Of a stretch of DNA of 33,744 bases, positions 23,282 through 31,015 are shown piece by piece. The translations under genes were made by a program, and so were the position numbers. The stretch covers positions 1 through 33,744 of the forward strand of contig CAJATL010000015.1 in assembly GCA_903944895.1 (NCBI GenBank), written 5' to 3'. Under the pieces are notes generated by a model. That model made no database searches and was not told the origin of the DNA. It saw nothing but the letters and a program-made list of their open reading frames with translations. This DNA comes from an uncultured Bacteroidota bacterium (lineage in GTDB: Bacteria; Bacteroidota; Bacteroidia; Bacteroidales; 4484-276). Positions within the stretch are counted from its first letter, which is position 1; the number at the start of each line of letters is the position of its first letter.

Positions 23282-24388
23282 ATGAAAGCACTTACGCTTA
23301 CCCTTTTTGCCATCGTCTTATTTTCCGGTATCTCATTTGCACAATGTTGTGCAGGCGGCGCAGGAAGCCCGATTGCCGGAGGAACTTCCCAGGGTGTTTT
23401 AGCCGCCCAACAGTTCGAACTGAACACAAACCTGCAGTTTATCAATAGTTCGGTATTTTACACCGGCGATTCCCGCGACACCAACAAGTATTTCGACCAG
23501 TTCAGAAGTGCCTACCAATATTTGAGGTTTGCTTACGGCGTAACCAGCGATTTTACGATGTCGATCGAAACAGGTAATTTTTTCCATAAAGAAGAAATCG
23601 GGCTCAATGATGATCCTTCAAAAACTTACAAATCATCCGGTATCGGCGATCTGATTATTTTTCCGCGTTACGATATTCTTAACCTGACCACCGATAAATC
23701 AAAAACAGAAATTACCGTGGGGCTTGGATATAAAATACCCATCGGCAGTTACAACGATTCGACAGGAAATGTTGAGCCATTTTCGGGTGAAACGTATTAT
23801 GTTACCAATCCACAGGCTGTGCAGCTTACCACCGGTGCCCAGGATATCATCTTTTACACATTTTTATACAAAGGCTATCCAGCAAAGAATATCCGTTTTT
23901 TTGCCAACGCACTTTACATAAAAAAGGGCTGGAATCCGCTTGGCGAAAAGATGGGTGATTTTGCCAGCATAGGACTTTTTGTGGGGAAATCGTTTTTTGG
24001 GAACCTCGGAGCTACTTTGCAGTTGAGGGGTGAATATATGGCCGAAATGAAGCTTAACCCGGATATTCTCATGTACGCATATCCAAATTACGATCCCTAC
24101 GCAACCGGTTACAAAAAAGTTTTTGTAACACCCCAGGTTAGCTACACTCTTGGGAAGTTTTCGTTTTACGCCCTTGCCGATATTCCCGTTTATCAATATG
24201 TGACCAAAACACAGGTAGGGACTCAATTTCAGGCTACCGCAGGGATTTCGTTCAGGTTTTTTGCCATGAAGAGCAAATTCGATAAAATCGAAATGGGCGA
24301 TTATTCCTGCCCGATGCATCCCGATGTCACCTCATCCTTCAAAGGCGCCTGCCCCAAATGCGGGATGGATCTGGAGTTGAAGAAGTAA
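23282..24388 (+). CDS. Outer-membrane beta-barrel protein fused to heavy-metal-binding domain
   Basis: 368 aa. A signal peptide (LTLTLFAIVLFSGISFAQ) is followed by CCAGGAGSPIAGGTSQG and a long series of amphipathic beta strands (FELNTNLQFINSSVFYTGD, EITVGLGYKIPIGSYND, GATLQLRGEYMAEMKL). The last 35 residues (YSCPMHPDVTSSFKGACPKC then GMDLELKK) match the heavy-metal-binding domain (HMBD, a YHS relative) found on CopA/CusA-type metal proteins. So a barrel carries a metal-binding tail, probably on its periplasmic side. With the CxxC protein upstream and the CDF gene nearby this points to copper or other metal sensing, binding or export. The barrel alone could be called a hypothetical transporter. 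Confidence 0.85.
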   Translation: MKALTLTLFAIVLFSGISFAQCCAGGAGSPIAGGTSQGVLAAQQFELNTNLQFINSSVFYTGDSRDTNKYFDQFRSAYQYLRFAYGVTSDFTMSIETGNFFHKEEIGLNDDPSKTYKSSGIGDLIIFPRYDILNLTTDKSKTEITVGLGYKIPIGSYNDSTGNVEPFSGETYYVTNPQAVQLTTGAQDIIFYTFLYKGYPAKNIRFFANALYIKKGWNPLGEKMGDFASIGLFVGKSFFGNLGATLQLRGEYMAEMKLNPDILMYAYPNYDPYATGYKKVFVTPQVSYTLGKFSFYALADIPVYQYVTKTQVGTQFQATAGISFRFFAMKSKFDKIEMGDYSCPMHPDVTSSFKGACPKCGMDLELKK

Positions 24389-24790
24389 CCTGCTCCCGAA
24401 AATGGTTGTCACAATTTGTGATTTCCAATTTAAGGTATCGCATTTTATGCTACCAACGTTTTTTGTTTATTTTCACCCCGCCGCCGCCATCACTGGGTCA
24501 GTATCATCGGTTTCATAAGGTTCCGTTATTGCCTTTTCAATGGTTTTCTCCCCAAACCTCCGCTATCCGGTCTTTGATTTTTTTTAGCGTTGCGGGCGCT
24601 AAATTATGGCAGCAATTTGGTTATACCTTTTTTATTAGCCTCGGAGAATCGGCATTTCAGTATTTGCTATTTTTTTCTGTTCCCGGCTTTGATTGTTACA
24701 CATTGTGATTGTGATTTTATGGAATCTCAAAATGTAATGCTTTGGCATTTTGCATAAAAATTGTCTGCTCCTTTCATTCACGCCCATCCT
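24389..24790. other. Intergenic region, nothing recognised
   Basis: The 400 bp hold no convincing gene on either strand. A 116-codon frame that starts inside the previous gene has no coding character. No strong hairpin stands out. Confidence 0.5.
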
Positions 24791-24823
24791 TTTGTTAATG
24801 CCATTTTAGATTTCTTACCTTTG
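24791..24823 (+). promoter_or_regulatory. Bacteroidota-type promoter of the patatin gene
   Basis: TTTG (24791-24794) and TACCTTTG (24816-24823) match both consensus elements exactly, 21 bp apart. Transcription would start near 24830, some 27 bp before the ATG. Confidence 0.7.
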
Positions 24824-24856
24824 TAAAGTTGGTGAAGAAGTCAAAAAAATGTGGAT

Positions 24857-25738
24857 ATGAATCAAAAAATTGCCTTGGTTTTGGGAAGTGGTGGCGCCCG
24901 CGGAATCGCTCATATCGGTGCAATTCGTGAACTTATCAGAAACGGATTTGAAATAGCTTCAATCGCCGGAACTTCGATGGGCGCCTTGATTGGCGGCGTT
25001 TATGCCTGCGGTAAAATGGATGAATATGAAGCATGGATGTGTTCACTCGGCAAAATGGATGTGTTTAACCTGGTCGATTTTACCCTGAGTACCAGCGGAA
25101 TTATTAAAGCTGACAAAGTTTTTAAGGAGATCCATAAATTTATTCCTGACCAAAAAATTGAAGATTTGCCGGTGAAATATGCTGCCGTTACTACCGACCT
25201 CCATCATGGAAAAGAAATTGTAATCAGGGAGGGAAGTTTGTTTGAAGCCATACGTGCTTCGATTTCGATTCCATTAATCATAACGCCGGTGCTAAAAAGC
25301 GATACGCTCTTCGTTGATGGCGGTGTTTTGAATCCCGTTCCGGTAAACAGGGTTTTTCGTAACAATGGCGACATTCTGGTTGCTGTTAATGTTAGCGCTC
25401 AAATCCCTTATCAGCCGGCAGTCGCCGAAAATCCTGACTGGCATTTTCTCGAAATAATCAACAGCAGTAAATTAAAAGAGTTTCAGGAAAAACTATCGAC
25501 CCTTTTCCCACCCTCCAAAAAGGAAAAATCAGGATATTTTAATCTGATCAGTGAAACATCTAACCTGATGTTAAAACACATTCTGGATTTGACGCTGGAG
25601 ATGAATCCACCCGACATACTCATTGAAGTTTCGAGGCAGGCCTGCGGCACCTTCGATTTTTACAAAGCCACCGAACTTATTGAGCTTGGGAAACAAGCTA
25701 CCATAAAAGCTTTGGAAAGTCATTTAGCCCTGAAATAA
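24857..25738 (+). CDS. Patatin-like phospholipase (RssA type)
   Basis: 293 aa from ATG 24857; the frame also allows a GTG two codons earlier. Catalytic features are all present: oxyanion loop GSGGARG (residues 10-16), nucleophile Ser40 in GTSMG (38-42), and Asp154 in VDGG for the Ser-Asp dyad. Such enzymes hydrolyse phospholipids or other acyl esters in the cytoplasm or at the membrane. No signal peptide is present. It has its own consensus promoter (24791-24823) and ends before a strong hairpin at 25784-25818. The native substrate is unknown. Confidence 0.92.
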   Translation: MNQKIALVLGSGGARGIAHIGAIRELIRNGFEIASIAGTSMGALIGGVYACGKMDEYEAWMCSLGKMDVFNLVDFTLSTSGIIKADKVFKEIHKFIPDQKIEDLPVKYAAVTTDLHHGKEIVIREGSLFEAIRASISIPLIITPVLKSDTLFVDGGVLNPVPVNRVFRNNGDILVAVNVSAQIPYQPAVAENPDWHFLEIINSSKLKEFQEKLSTLFPPSKKEKSGYFNLISETSNLMLKHILDLTLEMNPPDILIEVSRQACGTFDFYKATELIELGKQATIKALESHLALK

Positions 25739-25783
25739 GGTGGTTTTAAACAGAAATCTAAAGGAGTAATTAGCCATCTGAAA

Positions 25784-25818
25784 AAAGGCCTCATGGAAGT
25801 CAATTCCATGAAGCCTTT
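25784..25818. terminator. Hairpin terminator between convergent genes
   Basis: A 15-bp stem with one mismatch (25784-25798 with 25804-25818) has loop GTCAA. Its AAA/TTT ends let it serve both the patatin gene (+) and the beta-barrel gene (-). Confidence 0.8.
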
Positions 25819-25841
25819 CGGTTTTGTTGAACAACGATTTT

Positions 25842-26432
25842 CTAATAAACCCAGATAAAGCCAACATTGATCCCGAGGGATGAAAATGCCTTGGTTTCGC
25901 TGGTTTTTGTTCCCATATTATATTTACAATTTAGCGTAAAACCAGTGCCGCTTTCGGTTTCGATCAAAACACCGACTTCCGGGCCAAATCCAAATTTTGC
26001 GGGTTTTTCCTGAATAGTATAAAGACCAACGTCATTGCGGTACTCGGTAACGATAAGTCCGACATTTGCAGCCACGTATGGCCTGATGTAGCTTCCTTCG
26101 TTGAGGTAATAAGCAGCATTTACAAAAATCGGAAAAGCGTTGAGATAGCGGTAATGTGTGCCTGTAAAGGTTATGTTTTCATACTCGGTGGTAAGTTTAT
26201 CCTTTTTTTCATAAAAGGTATTCCAGCCCACGCTGCCACCTAACGAAAAATTGTTGTCGATAAACTGCCGGCCTTCAACGGCAATTCCCCTGAAGCTTGT
26301 TTTGCCAATAAAATCGGCGGTTTCTCCCATCGGAATGGACATGTTGTAGGTGAGCGACCACATGGATGTTTCCTGCGCAAAGGCCATTGAGCCAAATGCT
26401 GCAAATATGATGATGATGAATATCTTTTTCAT
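25842..26432 (-). CDS. Outer-membrane beta-barrel protein, small
   Basis: 196 aa. A signal peptide (MKKIFIIIIFAAFGSMAFAQ) precedes eight or so beta strands typical of the OmpA-like barrel family (OMP_b-brl): MWSLTYNMSIPMGETADFIG, FSLGGSVGWNTFYEKKD, YIRPYVAANVGLIVTEYRND, GFTLNCKYNMGTKT. The end at VGFIWVY, with a terminal aromatic residue, is the usual outer-membrane signature. It lies 37 bp after the lipoprotein gene at 26470 on the same strand, so the two probably form an operon. Specific function unknown. Confidence 0.85.
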   Translation of the reverse strand: MKKIFIIIIFAAFGSMAFAQETSMWSLTYNMSIPMGETADFIGKTSFRGIAVEGRQFIDNNFSLGGSVGWNTFYEKKDKLTTEYENITFTGTHYRYLNAFPIFVNAAYYLNEGSYIRPYVAANVGLIVTEYRNDVGLYTIQEKPAKFGFGPEVGVLIETESGTGFTLNCKYNMGTKTSETKAFSSLGINVGFIWVY

Positions 26433-26469
26433 GCTATAATTTATTTCAGATTATTAAAAACACTACCGA

Positions 26470-27144
26470 TTAATGTTTAAGATAAGACGACTGTTTAAAA
26501 GCCTGGTCAATGCTGGTTGTCAGACGGGAGGCGATATCCGACACATTTGTGCTGCCCATGAGGCCGTTAGCAGCGCCAAGCCAGACTGCACGAACGCTGT
26601 CAGATTCAGCAGTAACATTCCGCATATCGTTCATTTGCATGATAAGAGTTCCTGAAGTATAACTCGAAACATAGGTGTAACCACCCCACGGATAATACGG
26701 ATAGTAAGGATAATATTCGGTACTTTTCCAGTACCAGCCACCATACCAGCCCCAATAATAGGGATAATACGACCATGCATAATAACTGGTAGTTGCCATG
26801 GCAGAAACCGTAACGATTACGTCCGGTTCGGTTAGTTCCTGATTTGATACATCTTCAAAACCATTATCGACCATGTTTTGTCTTATCCGACCTAAAATCA
26901 GGCCATCATAAGCACGGGATATTTCGTCGTTGTTTGAAGCTTCAAGTGTGTCCTTAATGTGAACAATGGTATCAGGCATTGCAAAGGTTGCAAGCTCGTT
27001 AAAATTCGTTTCCTTGTCGTAAACTGTGGTAACCAGATCGAGGTCGGCGTACGAAACAGTATCTCCGGGATAACAGGACGATAAAAACATGATGGCAACA
27101 GTTGCCATCAGCCCGGTTATTGTTAAAAGTATTTTCTTCATCAT
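26470..27144 (-). CDS. DUF4136-type lipoprotein with aromatic-rich insert
   Basis: 224 aa with a lipoprotein signal peptide (LMATVAIMFLSSC), giving lipidated Cys24. The pattern NFNELATFAMPDTIVHIKD, ILGRIRQNMVDNGFEDV, DVIVTVSAM fits DUF4136 lipoproteins of Bacteroidota. An insert at about residues 118-160 is made almost only of Tyr, Trp, Gly and Pro (SYYPYYWGWYGGWYW, YYPYYPYYPWGGY). It ends with VSDIASRLTTSIDQAFKQ. Function unknown; likely an envelope protein. A TAAATTTG -7 element lies upstream, and the small beta-barrel gene follows. Confidence 0.82.
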   Translation of the reverse strand: MMKKILLTITGLMATVAIMFLSSCYPGDTVSYADLDLVTTVYDKETNFNELATFAMPDTIVHIKDTLEASNNDEISRAYDGLILGRIRQNMVDNGFEDVSNQELTEPDVIVTVSAMATTSYYAWSYYPYYWGWYGGWYWKSTEYYPYYPYYPWGGYTYVSSYTSGTLIMQMNDMRNVTAESDSVRAVWLGAANGLMGSTNVSDIASRLTTSIDQAFKQSSYLKH

Positions 27145-27191
27145 AAAAAATTTAGTGTTAGTTAATTTTAAAAAAATATGTGAAACGTGGT

Positions 27192-27199
27192 CAAATTTA
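27192..27199 (-). promoter_or_regulatory. -7 element TAAATTTG for the lipoprotein gene
   Basis: An exact TAnnTTTG match on the minus strand, 47 bp before the ATG at 27144. The -33 element is not clear. Confidence 0.4.
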
Positions 27200-27289
27200 A
27201 TGCCAGCTAAAAATTTTTAAATACTCACTTTTAAGTAAATTTTCCGTGCTGCAACAAACCGTTTTCGATTGGCTTGAATATTTAATGGC

Positions 27290-28003
27290 CTAGTAGAGCG
27301 CAGCCGATTTTGTGTCTCTTGCTTCAACAGGATCGACCAGTTGGGTGTTTTTAAACAGATCGAAACTCAGTGCGAAATAAAACACATTTGCTTCAAGGAA
27401 TTCATAAGGCTTACTTTTGCTGCCATCGCTATTAGTTTCCTCAAAATCCTTGTTATGGAAGTTGGTCAGATAATATTTAAACTTCAGATTGGCGCCATAA
27501 GGTAAATTAACTCCAAGAAACAGCGTGTGATAAAGTGCAGGAACCCGGTTGCTAAACCAGACATTAAACTTGTCTTCTTTAATTTCGTTGTCGAATGTTT
27601 TTTCCTTGTAATTCAACGGAAACTCGATTTCGTAGCCGGCATAAACAAAGGCACCATCTAATTTCCCAACCTTTAAGCCAACCGGGATACCAATGGTATA
27701 ATTACGGAACTTTTTACGGACGGATGACGAATTTGGATCGTCGTAAATGAAACCGACGTTCCTGATTGCTAATCCGGTATAAACTCCAAAATTTTGGTTT
27801 GGATCGTAATTAAGATTACTCTGGAGGTTAAAAAATGGTGAAAACCTCATGATGTTTCCAGTTTCATTTCCCTGGTTGTTGATGTCGGCAAACGAAAAAA
27901 TTATTTCGCCTCCGGAAGTGGTGTAAGCTTTTTTGGTTTGGGCATTAAGGCTCAATACCGCCAAAACGAAAAATGCAAGAATAAATGTAAATTTCTTTTT
28001 CAT
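27290..28003 (-). CDS. Predicted outer-membrane beta-barrel protein
   Basis: 237 aa with a signal peptide (FTFILAFFVLAVLSLNAQ). The body has repeated amphipathic strands (NFGVYTGLAIRNVGFIY, NYTIGIPVGLKVG, GAFVYAGYEIEFPLNY, ANLKFKYYLTNFHN, ANVFYFALSFDLF). The C-terminus (VEARDTKSAALY) extends past the last strand. No named family was recognised. It is separated from the lipoprotein gene by 145 bp and has its own TAGTTTTG -7 element upstream. Confidence 0.78.
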   Translation of the reverse strand: MKKKFTFILAFFVLAVLSLNAQTKKAYTTSGGEIIFSFADINNQGNETGNIMRFSPFFNLQSNLNYDPNQNFGVYTGLAIRNVGFIYDDPNSSSVRKKFRNYTIGIPVGLKVGKLDGAFVYAGYEIEFPLNYKEKTFDNEIKEDKFNVWFSNRVPALYHTLFLGVNLPYGANLKFKYYLTNFHNKDFEETNSDGSKSKPYEFLEANVFYFALSFDLFKNTQLVDPVEARDTKSAALY

Positions 28004-28028
28004 AAACTTTATAATTTAATTTGATGGG

Positions 28029-28036
28029 CAAAACTA
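28029..28036 (-). promoter_or_regulatory. -7 element TAGTTTTG
   Basis: An exact TAnnTTTG match on the minus strand, 25 bp before the ATG at 28003. No good -33 partner was seen. Confidence 0.45.
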
Positions 28037-28117
28037 TGTATTTTTTAGGAATGTTGGATTTATGTTATCAAGTTAAATGTGGTTTTTCGTGATGCCAGAA
28101 TAATGTTCCTCAAAATT

Positions 28118-28150
28118 TTTGTCCTTGCGAAACTAAAAGCACTATTTTTG
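28118..28150 (+). promoter_or_regulatory. Promoter of tRNA-Arg
   Basis: TTTG (28118-28121) and TATTTTTG (28143-28150) match both consensus elements, 21 bp apart. The tRNA begins 9 bp past the -7 box, so transcription would start at or just before its 5' end. Confidence 0.7.
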
Positions 28151-28158
28151 CAAAAAAT

Positions 28159-28230
28159 GGCCCCATAGTTCAATGGATAGAATTTCAGATTCCGGTTCTG
28201 ACGATATGGGTTCGAATCCCTTTGGGGTCA
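28159..28230 (+). tRNA. tRNA-Arg (anticodon CCG)
   Basis: A 72-nt cloverleaf. The acceptor stem GGCCCCA pairs with TGGGGTC (one G-T pair), with discriminator A at 28230. The D stem is GTTC with GAAT. The anticodon stem TCAGA/TCTGA encloses the loop TTCCGGT, giving anticodon CCG, which reads the Arg codon CGG. The T arm contains GGGTTCGAATCCC with one T-T mismatch below it. CCA is not encoded. Intergrative elements often use such genes, and defence-gene remnants begin about 330 bp downstream; no repeat of the tRNA 3' end was found inside the window. Confidence 0.92.
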
Positions 28231-28252
28231 CGTTCATTAAATGTAAGTTGTT

Positions 28253-28283
28253 AAAAGTCACTGTTTTAAATGGTGGCTTTTTT
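28253..28283 (+). terminator. Terminator after tRNA-Arg
   Basis: AAAAGTCAC (28253-28261) pairs with GTGGCTTTT (28273-28281), one wobble, and a T-run follows to 28283. Confidence 0.65.
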
Positions 28284-28558
28284 CTTTTATAGCTTTTTAC
28301 CTACGGTCCAACCTACAGCTTTTGTTCTTAATATTCTTTTCAGCTCAAATTGTTTTGAAAATTCCAACCAAAAAACATTACCACAAAATCCAGCAATATT
28401 TTTTTGTTCTGCAAATTAGCCCCAACCTTTTGCATTTTTTTGTTTAGCAATGGAATGCGCTACCCTGTCATGCAACCGATTAACTGCACATCCCTCGAAG
28501 ACCCTTGCAAATTTCTCGTGGAATCCTGTTGAATGTTTAACCTGATTAAAGTTACCTC
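28284..28558. other. Gene-free stretch between tRNA terminator and defence remnants
   Basis: No open frame of note on either strand. On the minus strand a short frame ends in KAVGWTVGKKL and might be a trace of an older gene, but it is too short to name. No integrase remnant was found. Confidence 0.4.
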
Positions 28559-28690
28559 TTAATGGGGATTGTTCAGCACTGGCATTGCTTCTTTCCGGCT
28601 TACTTTCCTAGTCTCCATAATATCTTGCAAAACTTCCTCGATCAGCTTGTCGTCCCGCTCCTTAGCCAGTTGTTTCGCGGTCTTCTGCAA
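28559..28690 (-). pseudogene. 3' fragment of an unidentified gene
   Basis: The minus strand reads QKTAKQLAKERDDKLIEEVL, QDIMETRKVSRKEAMPVLNN, PH and stop. This charged helical peptide looks like a genuine protein C-terminus. The frame continues to 28852, but beyond about 28690 it is only antisense to the DUF3883 fragment, which has the better coding signal there. So the real gene was cut at about 28690 and joined head to head with another fragment. Family not recognised. Confidence 0.5.
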
Positions 28691-28942
28691 AATGAGTTGA
28701 AGCACTATACCGAAGTCAAAGGCAGAAGTGGTTCGGATGGAAGTGTGATGTTGAGTGAGAATGAGGTGAACCGCCTGGCACAATTGGGGAATGCTGCTTG
28801 GCTTTACATCGTCATGAATTGTAAAAGCGATCCCGAAATTTATCGCATTCAAAATCCATCCAGGTCGTTGAATTTTGAATTAAAAACAAAAGGGGTTCAG
28901 TACTTTCTTCCAATGGAAGAATGGAAACATAAAGCATTGTAA
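28686..28942 (+). pseudogene. C-terminal DUF3883 fragment of a defence helicase
   Basis: In frame this encodes KHYTEVKGRSGSDGSVMLSE, NEVNRLAQLGNAAWLYIVMN, IYRIQNPSRSLNFELKTKGV, QYFLPMEEWKHKAL and stop. The pattern (x-EVKGR, GSVMLSENE, WLYIV, IQNP) is that of DUF3883, a nuclease-like domain (EVK core) at the end of large SNF2/DEAD helicases in anti-phage islands. The helicase body, normally over 1,000 residues, is absent. The frame stays open to 28562, but the upstream residues are antisense of the fragment at 28559-28690. A relic, probably not expressed. Confidence 0.75.
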
Positions 28943-28944
28943 TT

Positions 28945-29202
28945 GTGACAAAACGAGGTCTAAAATTTAAAGCTATTTATCATTCATCCGGAGTTTCCAT
29001 TCATAATGATACTGACAATCCTTCTTCGATTACTTTTAATAGTAATTGTGGAGCTGATATTATGGGTAGAGTAATAATTCCGTCTGGTGATTCCGGACAA
29101 GTTCATCGTTATGCTTATTTAAATGCTGTTGGTATTAATAAACGTTGTAATATTGCACATGCAATTAACCCTTTTATTCGGGGTTTAGTGCAGGTCAAAT
29201 AA
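28945..29202 (+). CDS. Hypothetical AT-rich ORF before the AbiE pair
   Basis: 85 codons from GTG 28945, directly after the DUF3883 stop and 12 nt before abiEi. Third codon positions are strongly A/T (tct ggt gat, gct tat tta aat), unlike the carotenoid or ispG genes. Segments are FKAIYHSSGVSIHNDTDNPS, ADIMGRVIIPSGDSGQVHRY and NIAHAINPFIRGLVQ. No domain was recognised and there is no signal peptide. The composition and place suggest an acquired gene, perhaps part of the AbiE cassette. Confidence 0.45.
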   Translation: MTKRGLKFKAIYHSSGVSIHNDTDNPSSITFNSNCGADIMGRVIIPSGDSGQVHRYAYLNAVGINKRCNIAHAINPFIRGLVQVK

Positions 29203-29214
29203 TTTAATGATGAC

Positions 29215-30021
29215 ATGACTACCGAGGCTAATAAAAACACTATAGATTTTCTAAGAGATATTCGTAGTAATGGAAGATATGCCTTTACTTTCGAAGAAAT
29301 TGTCGAAACCATTGGTAAGCCTGCAAAAAATATCCGAAAAGATATTGACCGTTTAAGAGAAAAGGGCATGGTCAGGAATATCAGAAAAGGTTTTTTTATA
29401 ATTATTCCTGACGAATACAGTAAAATGGGCGTGATTCCTGTTGAATTTTATGTGGACGACCTCATGAAATATCTCTCCAAACAATATTATGTCGGACTTT
29501 TCAGTGCTGCCATGTTTCACGGCGCCGCTCATCAGCAGCCACAGGAGTTTTTTATTATATCCGAAAGTCCGAAAACCCGCAATATTAAGAACCGGGATAT
29601 TATGATTAATTTCTCCGAAAAAAAGCATTTCCCCCAGGCTGGTATCGAAACCCGCAAAACAGATACCGGGTATTTTAAAATCTCCGATAAAGCGCTGACC
29701 TTTCTTGATTTAATTTATTTCGAATACCTGATGGGAGGCTATAACCGGATTACAACTATTCTCGAAGAGCTGTCGGAAGATATAAAACCTGCTTCAATGA
29801 AAATCGCTGCCGATAATGGTTTCCCAGCTTCTGTATTCCAAAGGGCTGGTTGGGTTGCCGAAAATATTTTGCAAAACAATAAACTGGCAACAGTATTTGA
29901 GCAAAAACTGGCTTCAATGAATTTTCAGGCTGCATACCTTAAAGCATCCGGACTAAAATCTGGAGCTAAAGATAATAAATGGAGGCTGTTTATTAATACG
30001 AAAATCGAAACCGGCGTATGA
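29215..30021 (+). CDS. abiEi: AbiEi-type antitoxin
   Basis: 268 aa. An N-terminal winged-helix domain (FTFEEIVETIGKPAKNIRKD, RLREKGMVRNIRKGFFIIIP) is followed by the AbiEi core (KQYYVGLFSAAMFHGAAHQQ, PQEFFIISE) and a C-terminal domain. AbiEi antitoxins counter the AbiEii nucleotidyltransferase toxin and repress their own operon by binding inverted repeats upstream; this type IV system was found as phage abortive infection in lactococci. The start at ATG 29215 follows family members (MTTEAN...FLRDI). It overlaps abiEii by 4 nt (ATGA), the standard arrangement. No frameshift or missing core segment is seen, so it is likely functional. Confidence 0.88.
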   Translation: MTTEANKNTIDFLRDIRSNGRYAFTFEEIVETIGKPAKNIRKDIDRLREKGMVRNIRKGFFIIIPDEYSKMGVIPVEFYVDDLMKYLSKQYYVGLFSAAMFHGAAHQQPQEFFIISESPKTRNIKNRDIMINFSEKKHFPQAGIETRKTDTGYFKISDKALTFLDLIYFEYLMGGYNRITTILEELSEDIKPASMKIAADNGFPASVFQRAGWVAENILQNNKLATVFEQKLASMNFQAAYLKASGLKSGAKDNKWRLFINTKIETGV

Positions 30022-30809
30022 TTCCAAGAGCATTTATTTTTGAATGGCAAAAATTTGCTCCCTGGCAAAGCAATGCTCAAGTCGAACAAGACCTCGTTAT
30101 CGAACGGGCTTTAATCGAGTTATTTTCGAATAAGGTTATCCGCGAAAACCTTGCTTTCAGAGGTGGTACTGCGCTTCACAAACTGTTTATGAAACCTCAG
30201 GCACGTTATTCAGAAGATATAGACCTTGTGCAGATCAATCCCACTCCAATTAAACCACTTATGGTCGAAATAAGAAAAGCCATGATATTTCTTGGGACAA
30301 AAAGGGACACTAAGCAAAACGACAGGATGAACACCATTGTTTACCGCTTTGATACTGAAATTGCCCCGGTAATTAAGTCACGTCTGAAAATTGAAATTAA
30401 TTGCAGGGAACATTTTTCGATCCTTGGCTATAAAAAAATGGACCATACCATAAACAACACATGGTTTTCGGGTTCTACGGAATTAATAACTTATGAAGCA
30501 GAAGAATTGTTGGGTACAAAAATCCGTGCTTTGTACCAACGTAGCAAAGGCCGCGATCTGTTTGACCTGTATTATGCCTTGGTACATTTAAAACCCGATT
30601 GTGAAAAAGTAGTACATTGTTACCGGGGATACATGATAAATAGCAATGGCAGGGCAAAAACAGCCAAAGAAATTTTGCTGAACCTTGATGAAAAAATGAA
30701 TGACACCGAGTTTACAGGCGATCTCAAAGCCCTGCTGCGCCCCAAAATTGAGTATGATATTCAAAAAGCATATCACCTTGTTAAAGAAGAACTAATCGAA
30801 AAAATCTGA
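30018..30809 (+). CDS. abiEii: AbiEii-type nucleotidyltransferase toxin
   Basis: 263 aa. The nucleotidyltransferase motifs are present: FRGGTALHKL (GG.AL, residues about 48-57) and RYSEDIDLVQ with the two catalytic Asp residues, then the conserved C-terminal part TYEAEELLGTKIRALYQRSK and GRDLFDLYYAL. Family members transfer nucleotides to RNA (for some, the tRNA acceptor end) and halt growth when freed from the antitoxin. It is coupled to abiEi by the ATGA overlap. Both genes look intact while defence genes on both sides are fragments, as expected for a cassette that resists loss. Confidence 0.9.
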   Translation: MIPRAFIFEWQKFAPWQSNAQVEQDLVIERALIELFSNKVIRENLAFRGGTALHKLFMKPQARYSEDIDLVQINPTPIKPLMVEIRKAMIFLGTKRDTKQNDRMNTIVYRFDTEIAPVIKSRLKIEINCREHFSILGYKKMDHTINNTWFSGSTELITYEAEELLGTKIRALYQRSKGRDLFDLYYALVHLKPDCEKVVHCYRGYMINSNGRAKTAKEILLNLDEKMNDTEFTGDLKALLRPKIEYDIQKAYHLVKEELIEKI

Positions 30810-30811
30810 TA

Positions 30812-30961
30812 ATGATCCAACCCAAAAAACTCATCAAAGTAGCCATGTCGATTAAGGAAATTTCGGCTGAAAGTGTTCGCGATAAATCCATCAGACATGA
30901 CCATATTTCAATGCTACACTTATGGAAGGCAAGTCAGTCTTTTCCACATGTTGTTAAATAA
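30812..30961 (+). pseudogene. 5' fragment of a DUF1156 methylase gene
   Basis: 49 codons: MIQPKKLIKVAMSIKEISAE, SVRDKSIRHDHISMLHLWKA, SQSFPHVVK and stop TAA. This matches the start of DUF1156 proteins (adenine-specific methylase relatives), which read EISAESVREKSIRHGHISTL HLWWARRPLP. The WWARRP motif has decayed to WKASQS and a stop follows at once; the remaining several hundred residues are absent. It begins 3 nt after abiEii. DUF1156 genes travel with DUF499 and DUF3883-helicase genes in anti-phage islands. Confidence 0.7.
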
Positions 30962-31015
30962 TCAAATGATCCAACAGTACTTGGAAAAAGCGGTGAAACC
31001 ATTCCATCAGCGTAA

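Noticed and set aside
24358-24708. 116-codon plus-strand frame after the HMBD barrel gene
   Set aside because: It starts inside the HMBD coding sequence in another frame and has chance-like composition with proline runs.
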